Positions 50,209 through 63,022 of a DNA stretch of 64,000 bases are shown in pieces. Location of the stretch: positions 2,341,001 to 2,405,000 of the forward strand of contig JACSYO010000475.1 in NCBI GenBank assembly GCA_016806645.1, read 5' to 3'. The notes under the pieces are model-generated. The model was not told where the DNA came from. It saw only the letters and a program-made list of their open reading frames with translations, and ran no database searches. The DNA is from Ophiodon elongatus (lineage: Eukaryota; Chordata; Actinopteri; Perciformes; Hexagrammidae). Both the position numbers and the translations under genes were made by a program. Each line of letters begins with the position of its first letter. The first letter of the stretch is position 1.

Positions 50209-50219
50209 CACACACACAC
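50099..50219 (+). repeat. (CA)n array with CACACCC higher-order units
   Basis: The first 50 bases alternate CACA with ACACCC units before passing into a plain CA run with one CG step. Inverted relative to the 49.94-kb GT run. Confidence 0.95.
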
Positions 50220-52022
50220 GAATACTCACAGGCAGACGCCAAATCATGGCAACCTGCATGCAATCGTTATGTGCACCAGGCCGCAAGGTGAAATAGGAAG
50301 GCAATGAGGAGTGATCTGGGGAGGCAAACAAAAAGAAAGGGGTGAAGTTTGTGTTATGCACATCACAAGGCATTGCCTCATTTTCTTGAATTTTTTCTTT
50401 TTTTTTCTTGTTGGTACACTGAATGAGGGCTAATGTTAGCTTAACACAAACCATGAACTGCTCACAACCTAATAGTACAGTTTAAATGGATGAAAACAAT
50501 GTACTGGAAATTTCAAGTACAGCACTAATTTTCCTCCAGGCCTGCTGTTTTCTATTCAGATTATGGAAACTGCAGTTGGTAAAGTCATATTGCTCCGGGT
50601 ATCTAGCAAAAGTCACTACAATGAGCAAAAAAAAAACGCTAATGATGCAGGAAGCTTTTCTCTCAGAGTTGATCTTTTTTAAAGTTGAGGCATTGAGGGA
50701 GCTCATGAAAAAATGCAAGGCGCATAAAGTGGCAAAAACGTGAGGTGCTCAAAAACGCAAAAGCAGCAAGCAAAACATTTCGCCCTCATTAAAAACAACT
50801 ACAAAAAGCATCTCCATGCCGCTGAAACGCACTCTATCGCTTCAGGGCCTTAATCATGATCGTTACTTCCCCAGAGATATTTTTATATTGATATGTTTTC
50901 CCTGTAATTCTGTTGTCTGTAGTGATCTCTGCAGTATTTCCAGCGCATTATTTGTCTGAAAGCTTCCAGTGTATTGCTTTATCTGTGCGGCTCCAGTGCC
51001 AGACACAGAACAAATGTGCTCTTGATAAAAGGCCTGTCCTAATTTTGGAAAACCTAAATACAGACTTTGTTTCGGTTGACAGAGCAATCCACCTTTTTAG
51101 TGTCATGATTCATCGCCTCTGCAGTAATCAGCATCTGCTCTCACATTTTATGTTATAATATTTTTTTGCACACACTACACTGCTTCTTGTTATTGCTTCA
51201 GTAACACTTGACAAACTGAAACACTAAGGTATGAAGACATAGCTGTCATTCCAAAGATACCTCCTAGATGCTACATATTTCTGGGGACTGTTAGCAAAAC
51301 TATTTTTGAGTGATGGTGTGTGTCAGCCTCAGCCTGATACACATGGGCCAACTGGGACCACACAAGCAGATGCTTCATTTACAAAATTATGCATTTAGGG
51401 CAGAGAAATAGGTCTGAACCCGGGGAGTTTAGGAGAGTTACAGAATGAGACCAGAGAGGACTGAAGCCATCAGCGAGACGCCCCGTTGTGATCTCCTCAT
51501 TGTTCTTTAGAAACTCCTGCCCTGTATGTTAATCTGTCAGAGAAGGAGAGAAAAAGAAAGGAGGGAGAGGGAGAGAAGATGTACCATTTCACCGTCTCCC
51601 AAGTTCTTTGCTCCTCTTTAAGTACTCATTAAGACAGAAGTTTCTGAGGGCAGCTTGGACGCTAACCATTACCGCCTGCCTTCATCTACTCACATCACTG
51701 ATCATCGTCTCTTTCTCTCTAAAATGGGAAAAAACAACAACAGGGAAAAGTGGATTGTTGACTCCCCTAATACACTTTCACCCCGCTCCATCGCTTTCTC
51801 CCTCTCAAACACTTTTTTTCCGACATAAACTATAACCAGCAGCGTTGGCAGTCCTCCACTGACACACATGGATGAATCCAGTTCTGGATAGAGTTTTTCA
51901 CGCTCAGATTGAACATTTTTTAGGTTCCCAGCAGCAGCTCCTCTTATAACCTGACATGACTGATTTTAAACAAAATATTGCCTGCGAGTTTGCCACACAC
52001 TGAGTGCTCACTGTGTGCTTTT

Positions 52023-52024
<2 letters not shown>

Positions 52025-52071
<47 letters not shown>
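52025..52071 (+). repeat. (GT)n microsatellite
   Basis: Uninterrupted GT run; further runs follow at 52141-52166 and 52243-52260. Confidence 0.95.
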
Positions 52072-52073
<2 letters not shown>

Positions 52074-52135
52074 TTCTCCAGTGGCAGGTGTTGGTTTCAG
52101 AGTGTCTGAGACTGCTGTCCTGCAGGGACGACCTC

Positions 52136-52140
<5 letters not shown>

Positions 52141-52166
<26 letters not shown>
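52141..52166 (+). repeat. (GT)n microsatellite
   Basis: Second of three closely spaced GT runs. Confidence 0.9.
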
Positions 52167-52469
52167 CTCATAGGGCACTTCAATTCGTAATCTTCAGTGA
52201 GTAACATGAGAGGTTTCCTCTAAACAGGCCGTGTTTGTTTTTTGTGTGTGTGTGTGTGTGTTTGACACCCGATTTAAGCATTTTTATCAAAAATGACATT
52301 GCTTCTTGACAGAGTCATGACTCTGTGAAATTGAAGTGCAAATAGGAACAACTTGCTGACCCCATGGCAACATCATACTTCATGTGTACATCATTTGACA
52401 AGAATCATAAAAAAGATACTCATTACTAATGGAATTAAGAAACACGGTCCTCCCATAGTCCATAGTCAT

Positions 52470-52655
52470 GCAGATTAGGGTTAATTGGTGACTCTGAATT
52501 GCCCGTAGGTGTGAATGTGAGCATGAATGGTTGTCTGTCTCTATTTGTGTACCCTGCAATAAACTGGCGACCTGTCCAGGATGACCTGTCCCTGTACACT
52601 GTCAGCTGGGATCGGCTCCAGCGACCCTAAATAGGATAAGCGGTTTGGATAATGG
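52470..52655 (+). repeat. Teleost SINE/LINE 3'-end repeat
   Basis: GCAGATTAGGGTTAATTGGT, GACTCTGAATTGCCCGTAGG, TGAATGTGAGCATGAATGGT, CTGGCGACCTGTCCAGG, AGCTGGGATCGGCTCCAGCG and GATAAGCGGTTTGGATAATG form a nearly complete ordered match to one of the best-known repeated sequences in fish genomes. Usually tied to LINE/SINE tails; the exact family is not assigned here. Confidence 0.8.
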
Positions 52656-52954
52656 AATGAAATAAAAACAACCCAAACAAATTAGTTTCCTTAAAAGATG
52701 TCCCAGAACACTGCTCACATGCCAAATGATGGAATTTCTGAAATGTCCAAATTTATTTTTGAACTTACATAACAATATTGCATGCCTAGCTAGACGTCAC
52801 AATGCCATAAGGGAATTATAACTCAGTTAACTGAGCAAAAAAAATAACCGGTTACAAAGGATTAAATTAAATCAGAAATAACTTTGCTGATTTAAATAAT
52901 TTTGTTCAATTCAGCTCAAAGATTTGTAATCACTGACTACAGTTGGTCCCCCCC

Positions 52955-53275
52955 AAGCTAAGAAGTCGCATCACTTGACAAATGCACTTCAGTATAGGTT
53001 TCAGCACTTCCCCGTTCATAGCACCGTGAAGTCCAAGCTGTCACGTCTACAGTACAAGAGTAGCCTTCACAAGCTCTGAATTTAAGATCAATAGTTCAGC
53101 AGCCTATTATCCCATTATGGTTGTTTCCGTGGCTTTCGCAGTCTTTTAATTAGCATTTAACAAGGAAGTAACATTCTGTGTAATATATCACAGCTGAGCT
53201 GACAACGGCACTCTCAACCAACAGTGACGAGCTCCACTGATAAAAGCTACGCATTCATTCAGTGACAGATGACTT
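52955..53275 (+). repeat. Interspersed repeat family C, copy 2
   Basis: CAAGCTAAGAAGTCGCATCA at the left and AGTGACGAGCTCCACTGATA, AAAGCTACGCATTCATTCA, GTGACA at the right match 34090-34262. This copy is longer inside. Confidence 0.5.
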
Positions 53276-53334
53276 ACTAATGTCAGTTCACTTTAGAGAT
53301 TTAAATCACAATTTTCTAGCCCAAGGTAACGTCC

Positions 53335-53535
53335 AACCATAAATTAAAAGAAAATCTAAGGATATTCAGTTAAAAAATATATAAAACAAAGAAAAACTGC
53401 AAATTCCCACACTTGAGAAGCTGGAACTAGATAATATTTTGGTGTTTTTGCTTGAAAAGTGAATTATTAAAATAGTTGCTGAATAAATATATTTTGTTTT
53501 TATAATATCAATTCATCAACTAATCATAACACTAA
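53335..53535 (+). repeat. Interspersed repeat family B, copy in opposite sense
   Basis: AAGGATATTCAGTTAAAAA, CACTTGAGAAGCTGGAACTA, AAAATAGTTGCTGAATAAAT and TCATCAACTAATCATAAC are the reverse-complement order of the 20.1-kb copy. Confidence 0.55.
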
Positions 53536-53711
53536 TATAAACACACATGGTGGGAAAGTGAACCGAAAAGCATTGATGTCAATGATGAAGCAAGTAATGA
53601 AGACAGAGAGACAGAAATGGAAGGGGAGGAGAGACACAATTTAAATATACCAGCTGAGGGCGGTGGAGAGGAGAAAAAGCACAGTGTGATTAAAAATTAA
53701 GTTGGGAGGCT

Positions 53712-53792
53712 CAGGAGAGAGGAGAGCAGAGAGAGGAGAGAGGAGAGAGAGGAGAGCGGAGAGAGAGAGAGGAGAGGAGAGGAGAGGAGAGG

Positions 53793-53868
<76 letters not shown>

Positions 53869-53883
53869 AAGAAAGAAAGAGAA
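53712..53883 (+). repeat. Homopurine array: (GGAGA)n, (GA)n, (GAAA)n
   Basis: About 170 bases, almost all purine on the plus strand, changing unit from GGAGA-type through GA to GAAA. Long Arg/Glu and Ser/Leu frames here are repeat translations. Confidence 0.95.
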
Positions 53884-55256
53884 AATGCTTTTACTGCCGG
53901 TCACCTTCTGTCTGTCTGGGAGATGGACGGATAAAATCAGACTCTTATTAAAGTCCGCTGGAAAGTAGAACCTACATTCTTCATCTGTTTGTGAGTAATA
54001 GCTGCAGCCTTTCCCCCTCCCAGTCCAGGCCGTTATCCTAAAGCATCTGAGGCTCAGTAGTTCCGTATTTGCTTTATATTCCTTGATGAGACTCTTGCTG
54101 AACTGCCTTAATTCCTAATGTTGCTTGTTCGGCAAAAACAAGTGTTTTACTTTTAACGGTTGCTCTTGCTCTGCAGAACAACTGTTATATTTGTCAACAA
54201 AGGTTTATATCTTTGGATGGATTTCCACTTGGCCGAGAGTTATATAATCTCAGCCAAGAGGCTCCAAAAGTCCAAAAACCTGGATCGAAATCGAATTGAA
54301 GAAACTCTTTCTTCCCCCCTGGATTATTTTTTCATCCGTGCTCTCCATTGCCTGACGGTACCCTCTTGCCCCACGTCAGGGACCACACAGTGGAGGCCAT
54401 TTGCATTTCTCTTTAATATATTTCCTAAATTCCAAAGCTTCAAGAGATCCCTACTTTGCATTTGTTTATTTAGTTCAAAGTGTTTTTTCTGTTATTGCCC
54501 AAGAACCTTGCAGAAAATTGAAGTGTAGTCAAAATGTGATAGATACATATGAAAGTGGTTCACTGTGTATTCTATGGAGAGAGGGACTTTGATGTTATTT
54601 TTGCAGTGTTAAGCCAGTTTATAGCTGTGGTGTAGCTCGCGCCTGTAGGTGAGGGCTGGCAATTCCCCTTTTCTTTTATTTTGTGATACTGTTGGACTTG
54701 TGGGTGATAGAACGGCTCAGACAACATAACTGTGTTTACCACCTGAATCTGCATCGTCAGCAGACACACAACACACTCCGCAGCTTCCGCAGCTGTGTGT
54801 AGTTTCTGTACGTGTGTGTGCGTGCGTGTCTTTGTGCGTGTTTGACCTGAGGATGTTTTAGGGGTGGCTGTGTCGTGTGCGGATGATGGATTTGTAGTGA
54901 CATCAGGATTTTTACCTAGCGGTGCAGCGAGTTCTCCGGGTTAGCACAGCGAGCAGCAGACGCATGCGGGAAGAGCAAAAGAGAGAGAGGGGAGGGGCGG
55001 GGGGAGGAGAGATAGATAGAGCATGACACCCTTGGGTTGAATCAAGCTTTAGGGATGAGTTGGGGACACACGTGTAGTAAGAGGGGAAAGCTTAATTTGA
55101 AAGATGCGGATGTCAAGTCTGTGATGTGCACTTTGAATTCATAGAATACAGTTAACTAGTGATAGAGTGATAAGAGGCTGAGTATTGGAGGAGGACAAAG
55201 CCAAAAGCTTCCCACTCCTCATTTCCCCCCCCCCCCCACCTCCTCCCTCCCCCCGA

Positions 55257-55259
55257 CAC

Positions 55260-55300
<41 letters not shown>
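55257..55300 (+). repeat. (CA)n microsatellite after a C-rich tract
   Basis: Preceded by a poly-C/CCT run (55224-55254). Confidence 0.95.
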
Positions 55301-55305
<5 letters not shown>

Positions 55306-57138
55306 GAGTTTCCAGAGTGCTTGTTAAATTGGAGGCTTAATTTGGAGCCTCTGGTTTTCTCCACAGGTCACATGGAGTGAATTTATCCACAAAGGCCAAA
55401 CTGTGGATTTCATTAATAAAACACACACTCGTGTATGCACACCCACACGCTCCTGGCAGGATCAAGGAGGCCTAATCAAATCTAAACCTCTCGAGGTTGC
55501 AATTAGGATTGGAGAGCCACAGTCCTGGCTATGGCTACAAAACAAACCCATCCATTAAGTCACAAGAATACACAGATTTCCTCTGACAAATCATCATACC
55601 AATGTGGTCCATCCATTCACATTCATCCACTGCTTTGTGCTAACTTAGCCACTTCATATTTATCATAAAGTATCACTAAAAGTACAGGTGATACTCACAC
55701 AAACCTGAAACTTTTCATGGCTTTTTTGCTTCATATCGCAATAATCTTTTGACCCTAAAAACCTTTCTGTTTGGCACAGCTAGTTATGTAATTACTATGT
55801 GTGTGTTTGCCTCGCCCAGTTTTAGCTGGGTATGGATGGGCAAATTTAACTTTAATTAAAACAACATTTACAAGCTTAGGAATAAATCCGTTTGTCTACA
55901 ATCATGCTAGTATTTTTCCTTGGTCCAAATTACCAGCGGATTGGGTTTTCACCTGCTTAAGTACATTCACATAATATAATATTGAAGAGGAAAAGTCTTT
56001 GGACATAAAATTTGCATGGCATTGCAAATTTGTATTAAATTTAAATGTATTACAAAGCAATTTATTTAAACTGTGAGTTCAGTATCCTTCACATACAAGC
56101 AGGGGTAGGAGGGCCAATTGTGATGTCAACTTTTTTAATGTTTTAGTCATTTTCAGTTAGTAAGTAAGTTTGGCCTAAATTAGTTCAAAAGTAATTACAT
56201 AATTTCAAAGAATGGCATATTGACAACTCCTTCATAAGGATTTCAAAATGAATATTTGAAATAAAAGTGCAAAAACTGGGGAGAGAAATAAATATCTACA
56301 TATATATCATAAAATCGTATTAAATAAGTCCAAACCAACAATCGTCACTGTAATCAAACAAATATTAGACTGTATCAGCCCAGTTGAAAGCCGGAGAACG
56401 ATCACTGTAGAAATACAAACGGTAGAAATGTGTTGAAGAAGCAACTAGACTTCTGTGCTAAAGACGCTAGGGTAACTAACTAGATATTTTTGCAGCCATC
56501 CCAACACGGCCAGAGGGACATTCTCTATTTATATGGATCGTAGGTGGATCGGTAACATCAGTCTTATATCCTCTGAGTGAATTATATTGATACCTATATT
56601 GGATGAGATCGGTCCCAACTCTCGTGAGAACCTCTTTGTTGCCTTCCGTCTCCTCCATCCTTGTTCTCTTTGGTTCTTCACCTCCCTTGTATGCACTCGT
56701 TTGCTTACCTCTCATCTTTCTGTTCTTTCATCTGTGTCCTTTCCATTCCTCTCTGCTGGCTCTTGACAATATTATACAATGTCTTCCTTTTTTTTTTTTA
56801 TCCTGTTACTTTGAATAGCACATCAAGCTGCAGTAAGCATCCTGATGACCTTAGCCTTGGTATCACTCCACAGGAGACTGATATAGTCATCTCTCTGTTA
56901 AATAGTCAAGAAAAATAAGATCTACATCTACTGAAACTAATTCATAGTCATATACATGCTAGTTTGTGTGAGGGAGAGCACATGTCCATCTCATGAACAA
57001 AGACAGAGAAACATTTCCAAACATGTTAACAGCTTATAGGGATCACCAAGTTCACCACTACTTGGTGCAGAAGTCTTTTCTTACATTTAACAAAAACATC
57101 CCACAATATGACACAATATAGCACTGGGAATATTGTAG

Positions 57139-57945
57139 GGCGCTTTCACACCTGTAGTTTGGCACATTTGGTTTCGACTAAAGAAAAAAACATTTCACAT
57201 ATGTCTTTTAGTTCTGGTCTGGTTCATGTTCGCACTGACTTAAAACAAACAAAACCCAGATGAGTAAACATGAAGTAATACAGACCGACAGGTGACTGGA
57301 CAGCTGTGGTGATCGTTACCCTGCATCATTACGACCCCCGTGGGAAAATCAAATTTGATTATGATTATTGGTTACTATATATGATACTGCAAATCGACTG
57401 CATGTTATGAATAATGACTCACAGGAAGAGACAGAATGGATGTCTCTCTTTAACTGTAGTGTCTTTTGTTTTAACAATTGCCATGGACACAAAATAAAGG
57501 ATAATAAACCAAACTGATTAATTAAATTAACTAATACAGGGGGGTATTACTATGGGATCACTGTTACACACTTTTAATGGACTTTAAGAGTAAAAAAACA
57601 GATGGGAAATACAAGCACAACACACTGCTGCTTTGACTGATTAGGGAAAATCCCTGCAGTCACATATTGACATGCATATGTGTTACCGTGGTTACCAACC
57701 CTATAAATATACAGTATATTTCTTATGCAGATTGCAATCAGCAGATGGCTTTAATGGTAGTTTTTAGCTTTTGAAGTAAGACTAAAATCACACATCTTTT
57801 TTTTTTTTAAAACACTGCGGTTGGTCCGTTTCCTTTCAGACCCTAAAGGAGTCCGCTTCTCAAGTGGTCTGGCTCTGATTGTTTGGTCCGCATCAGACAG
57901 TTTTTACGCAGCCCAAATTAACCGCACTTAATATGTAAAGAGCGT
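57139..57945. mobile_element. Degenerate MITE-like element (GCGCTTTCACACC termini)
   Basis: The left end GGGCGCTTTCACACCTGTAG and the reverse complement of the right end (ACGCTCTTTACAT) are degenerate inverted termini. Near both ends are TTTGG/CCAAA and GGTCCG/CGGACC words (tttggtccgcatcagacag). I recognise the outline from short non-coding fish elements ending in TTCACACC/GGTGTGAA. Termini are eroded and there is no reading frame. Confidence 0.45.
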
Positions 57946-60050
57946 TTTTTTTAGTTTTTATTATTGTTCTTTTTTCCTGACTTAAGTTTTATTTTTTTTT
58001 AAAACAAACACACAAAATACACAAAGCACCCACGCACCATTTCACAACATAACAGAAAGAAAGAGAGGGGATTCATATCTACAACTCCCAACAGTCCAAA
58101 TCTGCCAGTCGACAGCAACACAAGTGACTGCACCTTCTGCCAGGAGGGTCGCGGGGGAAAAGCAAAAGAATTGAGAACACACATGGGAGGAGGATTGCGA
58201 CAAAATCAGTCAGTATGCAGGATATTTGAACAGAATAAAGATAAAACATAACAGCAAAGCTCATGAGTTATACAGTAAGGTCTCATCAAGAAATGTCAGA
58301 AAAACGACTTTCAATATTCAGGTTTTGTGAATTTCCCTTGCTAAAATGAATCTATTCCATCTTAGCTATAGAAAGCATGTCATTGAGCCACCTCCTGAAA
58401 CACGGGGCCGATGGTGACTTCCAGTTTAATAATATTATTCTTTTAGCAACCGTGCCTGCAAGCCTGCTTTTGATGGGAGAGAATTGTCCATGTCCTGTCA
58501 CAGCAACCTTTTTTTTAATTTTATTTCATGTTTGGAAAAGCAATTAAATAAATATAAAATTACTCTGGACAGTGCCAGAAGAAGCGTGATGGTGATCATT
58601 CGGTAGTACAACATCTATCACACATGGGAGAATGATTCAAATATCTAACCCTTTTTAGTTTAGAGTAATGCAGTCTGTGCAAGACTGGTATTTACTGGTT
58701 TGTTTTAACCAAACCAAACAGCTGGTTTGTAAGCACCCTCAAAGTGGTTTATCATTTACTCTCAATTATTTCAATCTTAATAACCACAGCTTCAAATCTT
58801 CTGGACAAGAAATAATGTGGTGACACTATATCTTCCGACAGCAAAACCATGTTAACTGCCGCAGTAACTGATGTGGAGTGTACGGGCATCCCATATTCCA
58901 AATGGCGCATATCTCAGGGAATGGAAACTCCTTGAATATTAATGCATTTTTACTACATTTTTCTCATTGACCGTTGGGAGATCAACCAGAGCTCACAGGC
59001 CCGTGAGATGTCTGTCCGGCTTTAGCGAAGATGCATACAAACACACACACACGCCCACGTGCACACACACACAAATACAGACTGGAGATATAGAGGGGAA
59101 GCTGATCAGCCACATGGAGCTGGGAGGGCATTCCACTGGGACTAATTAAAGGGATGGAACAGACCGCAGAACTCATCAGAGACCACCGCTCTTTCTCCAA
59201 CTCTATCTCTTTCTCCCCTCGCTCTTCCTTTCTCTCTTACTGCCATGTTCCGTTACCGAAAGCCACATTATCCAGGGTTATAGGATCCAATGATGGTTTC
59301 TGGCCACTATTTATTTCTACCTGACTTCTACAGTACCTGAAGGGGCTGCTGGGGACATTTTCTGAACATATATCCTTGGCAACAACATGCAAACAGATTC
59401 AAACAAGTGTAAACAAGCAGTTAGCATATAATCAGTTTTCAAAAAACTGAAACAGAACTTTCACCCAGGCTGTTTGTTTCCTGTGGGAACCTAAAAGTCA
59501 AAGTTGACTAATTAGTCACGCAATTTGTTATTGTCTTCAGTCCCGTGAGACGTTAGTCACTTGTTACTCACGTGAGTCGTTAGCGAGTCAAGTTAAGGTC
59601 AGCTATTCTCCTCCAACTTCTCTCTCTGGTCTCCTTTCCTGCCACTTTCTGAATCCATTTCTATATCACACACCCACTCATTTCCGTGGCACTGCATCAT
59701 CATAAACACTGCTGTGTGTCTAAATAAGCAAAAGAGGAAGCATGCCGGGTCGCTGTTTTGTTTCCAAATTATTTACTACCAGCAGAACAGAGGTGTATAC
59801 AAGAGGAAGGGGGGGGGCAGGAGAGGATAAATGAATGAAAATGAAGATAAATGAAGGTAAATGGAAGAAAAGACAAAAAGGGACAATAAAGTGTATATGT
59901 ATGATTCTCTCTCTGTGTGTGTGATGCCCTCTAACCAGAGAAAGCCTTGGCTCAGCCTGTCTGGCTTTGCAGCTTCTCCCAGCTCTAGAAATGCATGGCT
60001 GCATAGTCAGATGACTCACACACCCAGCTCAGAACACAAGCCAGGGCTTA

Positions 60051-60077
<27 letters not shown>
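60051..60077 (+). repeat. (CA)n microsatellite
   Basis: Short uninterrupted CA run. Confidence 0.9.
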
Positions 60078-60081
<4 letters not shown>

Positions 60082-60429
60082 CTTCCTCACAGCAAAAGCG
60101 CTCAAACACACATACATGCAGATACATGCCTAAATACATGTGCACATACAAGCACCCAGCCAGGAATGTATATAATCTCATCTTCACTGAGGTAATCTGC
60201 ACAGACTCACACAAACCTGGAAAGTTTGTTTCGTTTTTATTCACATCATCACATATTTGCTCAAAAGTATTTCACATTCTTTTTCTGTTCTTGGCCAAAC
60301 CTTTGTGGCCTTACTAGAAAAGTGTATCAACCACCATGAAGTATTTATAGAGTGACTTGAAGCTAGGGTTAGAAATATTGAGAAACCAGCAAAAGTATGC
60401 AAGATTTTCAAAAATCATCCAACCGAAAA

Positions 60430-60710
60430 ACCCTTAACTCAAGTCGGCAAGACTGACATCCCGTCCCTTCAGGCCTCCATTCCCGCGACTCCCCCAAAAT
60501 TATCATAATGAACGTAAATAATGAACATGGATATTGTTAGTACTCAGGCAATCAGGCAGGTAGGCCGTCCAACCATTTCATTTGGGACAAATTAAATGAT
60601 TAGACGGGTTTATTACAGTTCTGCGACAGTCAGAAATTTATTTCGGCTCAGAGCATTTGATTTATTGATTGCCGTGGAGACAGAAAGAGACTTTAAATTA
60701 ATATAAGATT
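60430..60710. repeat. Possible interspersed repeat, class unknown
   Basis: AGGTAGGCCGTCCAACCATT, TCATTTGGGACAAATTAAAT, GACGGGTTTATTACAGTTCT and GATTGCCGTGGAGACAGAAA have the feel of a repeated fish element, but no second copy lies in this window to confirm it. Confidence 0.3.
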
Positions 60711-62339
60711 TATTTTGAAGAAAAAGATCACTTTAACATCAAATATACTTTTAAGTTACTCAATTATACAATCAGAATATGGTCCCAGTCTAAATTGTGC
60801 ATTGTAATGACAGTTATTTTCCTTTTTATCAGAAAAAAAAATCAGTAATGCTGCCCTTAAGATAGAAAAAAGTACAAGGCATTCACTCCAATCTGGGCAA
60901 AAGCTCCCCATCAATAAGTACTAGTCTGGGCAAACATACATCCTCCCGACCACTAAGATACACCCACTTCCTGTTTGGAAACTAAAATGGGTTTTTAAGT
61001 TTCTCCGATTGTTGGATCTTCATCTGACGTTTGCTTTCATTTCGCAAGCATGAAGGTAAATATGTTGCAGAATGCAAGAGCTGGTAGACTTGTAGAAGTT
61101 GTAGAAGACAATGTGGGTACTTGTAGAATAAAAAATGTATGTTTAAATTTTTACTTTTCACTTTCACTGTGAGCTGAATTTGAAGTCACAGACAAAAGAA
61201 TCTGAAAATCAGAGACGAAGATCTCCTTTGCTCTGCTGTGCATTATGTGCTATCCTCTGTCTGCGATGTTAGATCCGCTATGGCTCACAGCCAGGGAAGG
61301 TTTCTTCCAAAAGCATTGTTTTGGTAGATTAGCACTGTGATTATGGAGTAAATCAACAATAAACATGCCGCCAAAACTACACATTCCTTATGAACCTTTG
61401 TTTGGTCATAGCCAGGGTCATCTTGAGAACAGGAATCATTTGGAAATTTCAGCTAACCTATGAAGGTTTTTATGACAGGTCAAAAAAGATTTAACTCTGG
61501 CTTTAGCTCACAAGAAGTGTTGAAGTCAAGGCGTGGACATTCTTCACTTTGTGATGCGAGAGAGCAACTCGTGTCGTGGTTGTGCTGGAAAACGGACTCA
61601 TGTTAAAAAAAAATGAATATGAGTAAATGTTGGATTACAAATTTGCAGCTGTCATTGCATTAATGTAAATATTAAGTTTGCATTTCTACGAGGTTTGTAT
61701 TTTTCTTCTTCTGTGACTTCACATTCAGCTGTGTGAATTTTGTTCTACAAGTTCTCACATCAAGTCTGCAAGCTCTTGTATTTTGCAACATATTGCTGAC
61801 CAATAATAAAACAAAATGAATGGTTGGATTTGTTTTTGAAATAGAAAATGTTCATTATTGTTTTTTAAGGTTTGTCAGTTTTTTTGTGCATCAGACAGAC
61901 ATTTGTCAGACCCGAGGAGACTTTAAAAGTTTTGCACTGCTTTGGTGTGGAATACAGTACTTTTAGCACAACATATGCCATATATTTGCAACCATTTAAA
62001 TAAACAAAAACATACAAATTAATTAATTACTGGACAGCAACAATGTAGACTGCATTAACAGAACTTGGCACATCTCTGTCATTGACGTTGTTCTCCCGTT
62101 TTCAAACCTACACGTAATGATAATCTCCTAACTTCTGTCCTTTATCCCTCTGTTTCTCTCTACTCGTCTCCGCTCTCTCTCTCTGAGTCACTCCCCTTCT
62201 GTTTGAATTTATTTGCAGTAAACATTCAATTTCAACGTGTAAATATTTTTTCCTGTACTGTCGGGTGTTTGTGAATGTTGGTTGTGTCTGTATGTTTTAC
62301 GGTTCTCTTTGAAAGTTTATTTTCAGCATTTGTAATTTA

Positions 62340-62790
62340 ACAAAGCTGTATTAGCTAAATGCCAAGATGCCAACAATGACAATGTTGCTCACACAATGTT
62401 TACATGTTAGCCATCTTAGTTCAGTGTACTACCATGCTAAAATGCTATTAATGAGCATTAAAAAAAGTATTTTGTCATAAACGAAAGAGATGGTAAAATT
62501 GAAATTTTGACCTGATGATGGCGCTATATGAGAAGTTAGGGGATCACCAAAATTGAAAAAGCCACAAATGTCAAGCTGAAAGTGGCACTAAAAAAAAAGT
62601 CAGGGGAGGCTTACATTATTAGAATTCATCATTTGGAAATCATGAATGTCTGTTAAAAATATTTTCCCAGTCCTTGAAGTAGCTGTTGAGATACTTCCCT
62701 GGATAACTGAACACTTTAACCTACTGGTAGCACTACATTAGTCAACAGATCACGGAAGACCTTCGAATTTCTACTGCTAGCATAGCTAAA
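62340..62790 (-). repeat. Interspersed repeat family D, copy 2 (reverse orientation)
   Basis: GACAATGTTGCTCACACAAT, GTTTACATGTTAGCCATCTT, TTGAAATTTTGACCTGATGA, TGGCGCTATATGAGAAGTTA, GGGGATCACC, CATGAATGTCTGT and GCTAGCATAGCTAAAAA are in the order expected of this common repeat. It ends about 130 bases before the signal-peptide exon. Confidence 0.65.
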
Positions 62791-62922
62791 AAGGCAGTAA
62801 TGCGAAATATACCTGCAGTTACATACCAACAACAGTTGAACAAAGTCATGCAATGCAAAGTATTTTGTTTTCTTTACGTGTTTTCTAATGGAGTATGTGT
62901 GTTTTTGTTTCTCTCTGGCAGA

Positions 62923-63022
62923 ATGCGGGAACGAGGTCCTTGCATTTGCGGAGTAGGTGTGTGGAGCCTACTGCTGTCCCTCTGTCTGGCCTCCCTCACA
63001 CAGGCACACAGGAGCCACACGG
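62923..63022 (+). CDS. tafa3: First coding exon of a secreted protein, probably TAFA3 (FAM19A3); 5' part only
   Basis: A pyrimidine-rich acceptor (tttctctctggcag) is followed after one base by an ATG. The frame runs 33 codons plus one base to a GTAGGT donor at 63023. The peptide starts MRERGPCICG, has a hydrophobic core VWSLLLSLCLASL and a likely signal-peptidase site after SLTQA, leaving HRSHT and a split Gly-type codon (G|). Known: TAFA proteins are small secreted cysteine-rich, chemokine-like ligands mainly of the nervous system. Their signal peptide and short linker come before a conserved domain starting near GTCEV, so a phase-1 split glycine here fits. Context fits too: human TAFA3 lies near RHOC, in opposite orientation as I recall. 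The cysteine domain itself lies beyond the window, so identity is an inference; another secreted protein is possible. Confidence 0.55.

Noticed and set aside
54160..54528. 122-codon plus-strand open frame after a CTCTGCAG acceptor-like site
   Set aside because: The protein is unfamiliar and of low-quality composition, and no donor supports an internal exon.
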